In this document: positions 60,285-64,000 of the stretch, one piece after another
Layout: the number at the start of each line of letters is the position of its first letter
Position numbering within the stretch: the stretch's first letter is position 1
NCBI GenBank assembly: GCA_045639905.1
Contig: JAZUDZ010000054.1
Span: 1 to 64,000 of the forward strand
DNA length: 64,000 bases
Origin: RGIG426 sp045639905
Lineage (GTDB): Bacteria; Bacillota; Clostridia; Oscillospirales; Acutalibacteraceae
Direction: 5' to 3'
Made by a program: the position numbers and the translations under genes
Notes under the pieces: generated by a model
The model's database searches: none
The model's input: the letters and a program-made list of their open reading frames with translations, nothing else
What the model was told of the DNA's origin: nothing

Positions 60285-60991
60285 CGGGCATCCCTCCCGG
60301 CAAATTCCGGCTCAAAGACGTCGTGTTCCCGTTCGGGGGTCATGCGGAAGGTTTCGACAAAAGCACGCTGTTTGTCTTTCGGCAACGACACAAAGGACCC
60401 GTCCTTATACCCGCAGACCATAAAGGGACCGTAAATGGTATCCAGGAGATTTCCTTCCTTGTCAAACACCGGCCTGTTCGCCGGCATACCGTTCAGTTTT
60501 CCTTCCTCGTTACATAAAATGGCCACGTCGTCCTCCAGAAAGAAGGGCTCCACCAGTCCTTCCACCACGCGCTGCATGTCCCGAAGACCGGTACCCACCT
60601 TTTGCACGGAGGGCTCGCACGAGGGTTTAACATAGACCACTTCCATCATGTCCGGAATTTTGTTTTGGGTCTTTTCGGTATCAAAGGGAACCGGGCAATA
60701 GCCGATGGGCTGGCAGTAATAGCAGCCGGGCTTAATGGTATCCGATTCCAGCACCTCCACCACGTCCGAGACCGAATGGCCGCGGCCGGGGAAACAGAGA
60801 GGAATATCGATATTGAAAATACGGAACACACCTTCAAGGTCGTTGACCGGCACCTCTCCCTCATACAGGAGATCGTAGAGCTCCGACGGCACTTCGTCCC
60901 TTCCGGTGAGTTCCTTGACGCGCTCGAAGGACCTGTAGACCAAATCTTTGTCGTCGCGCTGGCAATTGAGCTGATATAACTTAATGTACAT
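60281..60991 (-). CDS. YodL-like plus DUF3846-like two-domain protein
   Basis: In this 236-residue protein, residues about 1-95 resemble the YodL domain (YIKLYQLN, LEGVFRIFN, GRGHSVSDVVEV, CYYCQPIGY). Residues about 115-215 resemble DUF3846 (MEVVYVKPS, GLRDMQRVVEG, VAILCNEEGKLNGMPANRPV, YGPFMVCGY). Both domains are common in conjugative elements of Firmicutes but are usually separate proteins or parts of other fusions. Their functions are unknown. The gene is transcribed with the relaxosome genes. Confidence 0.75.
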   Translation of the reverse strand: MYIKLYQLNCQRDDKDLVYRSFERVKELTGRDEVPSELYDLLYEGEVPVNDLEGVFRIFNIDIPLCFPGRGHSVSDVVEVLESDTIKPGCYYCQPIGYCPVPFDTEKTQNKIPDMMEVVYVKPSCEPSVQKVGTGLRDMQRVVEGLVEPFFLEDDVAILCNEEGKLNGMPANRPVFDKEGNLLDTIYGPFMVCGYKDGSFVSLPKDKQRAFVETFRMTPEREHDVFEPEFAGRDAR

Positions 60992-61011
60992 GTTTTTCCT
61001 TTCTTAAAATG

Positions 61012-61042
61012 CAAAAAGCCCTCGGCAATGAGGGCTTTTTTC
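61012..61042 (-). terminator. Terminator after the ArdC-like gene
   Basis: AAGCCCTCA and TGCCGAGGGCTT form a stem with a T run on the minus strand; A and T runs on both sides could make it bidirectional. It divides the ArdC-DUF4314 genes from the relaxosome genes. Confidence 0.82.
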
Positions 61043-61149
61043 TTGTTTTTCCTTTTTTCCGTATGGGCACCCGTTCTGTCCGGGCCGTACGGATTTGCTT
61101 TTTGTCCCGGATTTCGCAAAAGCGACCGACCGGACTTTTGCGCCGGTTT

Positions 61150-62154
61150 TTAGCGCTCCGGCACGTCCCGGGCAATCTTCTTTTCGCCGTAGCTTTTTAG
61201 ATGCATCTCATATTCCTTTTCGGGGATGAGGCCGGCGGTATAGTCCATGTATTTGGCGGCCGACTCGGCGTCCTTAATGGCTTTGGCCAGCATCTCCGGA
61301 TTTTCCCGCAGGACCTTCATCCAGGCCTTCACATAGGCCTTATGATTTTCGAGATGCTTTGGGGTCAGTTCCGCATTTAGGTGTACGGATGAAAAACAGG
61401 CAGCCATTTCCGCCACCAGTTCTTCATAGGCATAGCCTTCCGACCCAAAGGGACAATCCTGGTCCCGTTTAAGTCTACTACCCGACCCCGTCGCATGGGC
61501 CAGTTCATGGAGGACCGTGGCATAAAAGCCGTACGGCGTGGAAAAGCCTTCCGGGCGGGGCACGTGCACTTCGTCGGTTTCGGGTTCATAATAGGCATCC
61601 TCGCCGCCGTCATAGAGAAGAGAAACCTCCATTCCGGTGACCACGTCCGTCACATATTGTTCGGGCTCGATGGGCTCTATTTCCTGTCTGACATACGGCT
61701 CGATGCCTTCCACTTCCGACGCGTTAAAGACGGCGGTATAGCGGGAGTTTAAATAGAAGTCGGTGGGCTCTCTCCCTTCGGCCAAAGCGTTCCGGTATTC
61801 TTCCCATGTCACCGCTTTATTGGCCTCTTTATCCTTCATATACCAGTATTCCACATAGGTGGCTTTGCTGCCGGCTTTCAAATGCCAGTTTTTGCCGGGA
61901 TGATAGAGATGCTTTTTGTCCATGATCTGCACCATGGTCACAAAGCGGGGATCGGTATATCCCTTCTGGCTGCAGAGAAGCGCCAAAGAGAATGCGTTCA
62001 TCCCCTTATACCGTTTTCCCGTCACGCCGTTTTGCGGGGCATCCGAGCCGCCTAAATTCCAGTCCTTTTGCCAGGCACTGCCCTTTTCTTCCAGCACCTT
62101 CAAAAAGGAATCCGCCAAACTCTTTCGGAATTCATCGGTATTCTTCGGTCTCAT
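61150..62154 (-). CDS. ArdC-like antirestriction/zincin metallopeptidase
   Basis: This 334-residue protein has an N-terminal ssDNA-binding ArdC domain (about 1-110; WQKDWNLGGSDAPQNGVTGKRYKGMNAFSL). A C-terminal zincin peptidase carries HELAHATG near residue 221 and YAYEELVAEMAACF near 245. ArdC proteins protect incoming single-stranded DNA from restriction during conjugation. ATG 62154 follows GGGAGG. It lies near the leading end of the module, as expected for an early-expressed protective gene. Confidence 0.9.
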   Translation of the reverse strand: MRPKNTDEFRKSLADSFLKVLEEKGSAWQKDWNLGGSDAPQNGVTGKRYKGMNAFSLALLCSQKGYTDPRFVTMVQIMDKKHLYHPGKNWHLKAGSKATYVEYWYMKDKEANKAVTWEEYRNALAEGREPTDFYLNSRYTAVFNASEVEGIEPYVRQEIEPIEPEQYVTDVVTGMEVSLLYDGGEDAYYEPETDEVHVPRPEGFSTPYGFYATVLHELAHATGSGSRLKRDQDCPFGSEGYAYEELVAEMAACFSSVHLNAELTPKHLENHKAYVKAWMKVLRENPEMLAKAIKDAESAAKYMDYTAGLIPEKEYEMHLKSYGEKKIARDVPER

Positions 62155-62215
62155 CGATTCCCTCCCATTCTTCCGGTGTCACCGTTTCTTCGTCAATAAA
62201 GATAATGTCTGTCAA
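62132..62215 (-). CDS. Possible acidic small ORF (27 aa)
   Basis: TTG at 62215 overlaps the stop of the upstream gene (TTGA), and a GGAGG site lies about 10 bases upstream. It opens a 27-codon acidic frame (TDIIFIDEETVTPEEWEGID...) ending inside the ArdC start. It may only serve to couple translation. No family is recognised. Confidence 0.3.
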   Translation of the reverse strand: MTDIIFIDEETVTPEEWEGIDETEEYR

Positions 62216-62664
62216 GCGGGCATCGCCTCCAAATCTTTCTGAAACGCCTCCATGCAAATGGGGCCAAGGGGTTTTGTGAAGAAATTCAAAAGACCGTCAC
62301 AGTAGTGGCCGCGATAGACAAAATCCCGAAGCGTCCACAAATCCTCTTCCGACCGATTGTTGTCCCACAAACGGTAGGTGCAAAGATCCAATCGTCCGTC
62401 CGAATAGGTTTCCCGGCAGCACAAGTCACCGCCTTCGTTTATGAACCAAACGGCTTTCGAATCTTTAAATCTCTTTTCAAAGCAGTCGGAAAGCTTGGCT
62501 TCAAACTGCTCGGACACAATCTCGGCATTTTCCTTTCCCTTCTCGAATACGGTTCTTCGGCCGAAAACGGAGCAGCCGAAATACACGTTTTTGGCAAAGA
62601 TGTCAAAGGGGCTAACACCGTTCGATTTCCCGTTTTCGTCGCTCCACAAAAATACGCGTTTCAT
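62212..62664 (-). CDS. Unknown conjugative-element protein
   Basis: This 150-residue soluble protein begins MKRVFLWSDENGKSNGVSPFD. It contains several Cys (CSVFG, CFEKRF, LCCRETY, CTYRLW, HYCDGL, PICMEAF) spread along the chain rather than in CxxC pairs. No family is recognised. A GGAGGG site precedes ATG 62664. It lies between DUF4314 and ArdC, within a block of small accessory proteins often seen in these elements. Confidence 0.7.
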   Translation of the reverse strand: MKRVFLWSDENGKSNGVSPFDIFAKNVYFGCSVFGRRTVFEKGKENAEIVSEQFEAKLSDCFEKRFKDSKAVWFINEGGDLCCRETYSDGRLDLCTYRLWDNNRSEEDLWTLRDFVYRGHYCDGLLNFFTKPLGPICMEAFQKDLEAMPA

Positions 62665-62679
62665 TCTATCCCTCCTTTA

Positions 62680-62907
62680 TTAAATCCAAAGGCCGGCGCG
62701 GTGGAATCGGTCCACCTCCGGCAAAATACGGATATTGCGGCCACAGCGAAATTCGCAGTGGATGGCTCCTTCGTTATCCACTTCCGTCACAATGCCCACG
62801 GAGCCCGCGGGCAGCGGACAGGGTTCGTCGCCCATAAAATCCAGAACCAGGCGGCTGCCTTCCGGATATCGAAGCCGCAAAATGGCTACTTCTTCTTTTG
62901 TCAGCAT
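62680..62907 (-). CDS. DUF4314 protein
   Basis: This 75-residue protein matches DUF4314: MLTKEEVAILRLRYPEGSRLVL, then LPAGSVGIVTEVDNEGAIHCEF and LPEVDRF near the end. This small SH3-like beta family is found on conjugative elements and has no known function. It overlaps the end of the upstream SpaA-like gene by 7 bases. Confidence 0.88.
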   Translation of the reverse strand: MLTKEEVAILRLRYPEGSRLVLDFMGDEPCPLPAGSVGIVTEVDNEGAIHCEFRCGRNIRILPEVDRFHRAGLWI

Positions 62908-64000
62908 GCTTTATTCTCCTTTTCCTTTTTGTGCTTTTTGCCGAGTAAATACGCCGCACTGCCGAAGGCCAGGCCTGCAGCCATGAAGGGGAACGAATCC
63001 CCCGTGTCCGGTGAAACCGGAACCGGAGCCGTGGTGGTTGCCTCCGTGGTAGTCGTAGTCGGCTTCTCCGTTGTCGTCGTCGAAGTTGTCGCCGTGGTCG
63101 GCGCCTCGGTGGTCATCGTCGTTGTGGTCGCCGTCGTTGTCGGCTTGGTTGTGGTCGTCGTTGTCGGCTCCGTTGTGGTCGTTGTTGTTGTCGTCGGCTT
63201 CGTTGTAGTAGTCGTCGTAGTCGGCTTTGTTGTGGTGGTCGTGGTGGTGGTCGGATCAAATGTCGTTGTTGTAACCGGCTCTGTGGTGGTCGTAGTGGTC
63301 GACATTGTGGTTGTCGTGGTGGGTGAGGTGGTCGTCGTCGTTGTGGTGGTCGTGGTGGTGGTCGTCGTTGGTTTTAAATAGTTGACGATTTCGATTGTTG
63401 CCGTTTGATGGGCTACGACCGTCACCTCGGCCGATGGGGCCAGCAAATACGGCCCGGTTTTGTCATTTTCCAGTTCCGTCACGGTATAGGTCCCCGGAAG
63501 CAAACCGGAAAGCAGCGCCTGTCCGTTTTCATCCGTTACGACAGTGGCTTCAAAGGATTCTCCCGTCACTTTAAAGGAAAAGCCTTCGTCGTCACCGCCC
63601 TCCGCCGCCTTACAAATCAGCAGCGAACCGGTACTTTTTTCGTTTACGACCTCAAAAGCGGGGTCTGGCGCATTAGGCGAAATCCGCACCTTCCAAATTT
63701 GCTCGTTTCTGTCATATCCGTCCGGAGCTCTCAGCTCCGCCACCGTATATTGACCAAACGGCACCCGATCAAAGAGTACCTGTCCGTGTTCGTCCGACAC
63801 GGCAACTGCTAAGGCTCCGTTTGCATGTTGGACTTCGTCCCATGATTCTTCCAAACTTCCATCATCCGAATACAGGGCTTCGTCCCGTCCGATTGTAGAA
63901 TTTTCAGATTCCGAATGCTGGGTTAAGTCCCGTGACTCTTCCAGGCTTTCTTCCATATTGTCGGACGTTTCGTTTTGTTCAAAATCAAAATCCTTCGGAA
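62901..64000 (-). CDS. SpaA-like surface protein with Thr-rich stalk and sortase signal (5' end outside window)
   Basis: The frame stays open to the window edge, so the N-terminus and signal peptide are missing; an internal ATG at 63956 is not the start. About 366 residues are visible. They include two prealbumin-like/Cna-B domains (YTVAELRAPDGYDRN; GTYTVTELENDKTGPY) that can form isopeptide bonds, then a Thr-rich stalk of about 110 residues. The end has a sorting signal: SPDTG, a hydrophobic stretch (FPFMAAGLAFGSAAYLLG) and a basic tail (KKHKKEKENKAC). A sortase would attach it to the cell wall. Such proteins often accompany Clostridia conjugation modules and may help donor-recipient contact. 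Confidence 0.85.
   Translation of the reverse strand, partial: PKDFDFEQNETSDNMEESLEESRDLTQHSESENSTIGRDEALYSDDGSLEESWDEVQHANGALAVAVSDEHGQVLFDRVPFGQYTVAELRAPDGYDRNEQIWKVRISPNAPDPAFEVVNEKSTGSLLICKAAEGGDDEGFSFKVTGESFEATVVTDENGQALLSGLLPGTYTVTELENDKTGPYLLAPSAEVTVVAHQTATIEIVNYLKPTTTTTTTTTTTTTTSPTTTTTMSTTTTTTEPVTTTTFDPTTTTTTTTKPTTTTTTTKPTTTTTTTTEPTTTTTTKPTTTATTTTMTTEAPTTATTSTTTTEKPTTTTTEATTTAPVPVSPDTGDSFPFMAAGLAFGSAAYLLGKKHKKEKENKAC

Larger units (their letters stand above)
42299..64000 (-). mobile_element. Integrative conjugative element, conjugation module (partial)
   Basis: All genes lie on the minus strand in an order familiar from Tn1549/CTn-type elements of Clostridia: SpaA-like surface protein, DUF4314, ArdC, YodL, MobC-like, PcfB, VirD4, Maff2, TrbL, PrgI, VirB4, CHAP lysin. 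Cargo (two dockerin genes and a probable toxin-antitoxin pair) separates TrbL from PrgI. No integrase, excisionase, relaxase, origin of transfer or terminal repeat is visible. The true ends are unknown; the 42299 boundary is simply the last recognisable transfer gene. Confidence 0.8.

Overview
The window looks like chromosome of an anaerobic Clostridia bacterium, probably a gut or rumen Oscillospirales/Ruminococcus-like organism. The signs are strong Gram-positive ribosome binding sites, consensus sigma-A promoters, a T-box leader, a ferredoxin-dependent 2-oxoacid oxidoreductase, SpoIIE/STAS signalling genes, four secreted proteins ending in cohesin-binding dockerin modules, and a Gram-positive conjugation module. 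No rRNA, tRNA or CRISPR array was seen.

Layout. (1) 1-890: the right end of an IS200/IS605-type TnpB element lies inside an AbiEii toxin gene, leaving a 49-codon stub beside an intact AbiEi-type antitoxin. (2) 1072-3809: ychF and three membrane-protein genes, including a YugP-like zinc peptidase. (3) 4050-6828: an AT-rich island with an XRE regulator, an ImmA/IrrE peptidase, a small antisense RNA over a 29-codon ORF, a DUF4417 protein and an EndoU-like toxin with a probable immunity protein. (4) 18014 down to 7108, minus strand: one ten-gene operon behind a consensus promoter and a leucine-type T-box. It encodes a LeuA-like protein with an eroded active site, a TIM-barrel/acyl-CoA-ligase fusion, a branched-chain aminotransferase, a ParA-like ATPase, the four subunits of a VOR-type ferredoxin oxidoreductase, an XRE-cupin regulator and a second acyl-CoA ligase. 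(5) 18103-21906: an amidohydrolase, then mnmG, a DUF1294 gene and rsmG.

(6) 21958-37991: surface and secreted proteins. These are a 2295-aa dockerin protein, a GLUG-repeat protein with a C-terminal membrane anchor, a PrsW-like protease with a membrane partner, an XRE regulator with an operator inside its own promoter, and a 1016-aa dockerin protein with Cys/His repeats. (7) 38074-42198: a partner-switching operon made of STAS, STAS-kinase fusion, HD hydrolase, and a sensor/PP2C phosphatase/HATPase protein. (8) 42299 to the window end: an integrative conjugative element module on the minus strand (SpaA-like surface protein, DUF4314, ArdC, YodL-DUF3846, MobC-like, PcfB, VirD4, Maff2, TrbL, PrgI, VirB4, CHAP lysin). 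Between trbL and prgI it carries two paralogous dockerin proteins and an XRE/nucleotidyltransferase pair. Integrase, relaxase and attachment sites are not in view.

The strongest candidate system is the T-box operon. Acyl-CoA ligases, a 2-oxoisovalerate-type ferredoxin oxidoreductase and a branched-chain aminotransferase under leucine-tRNA control fit a pathway that activates branched short-chain fatty acids, carboxylates them reductively to 2-oxo acids and transaminates them to leucine, valine and isoleucine. The direction of the pathway is inferred; the gene content and the T-box are read from the sequence.
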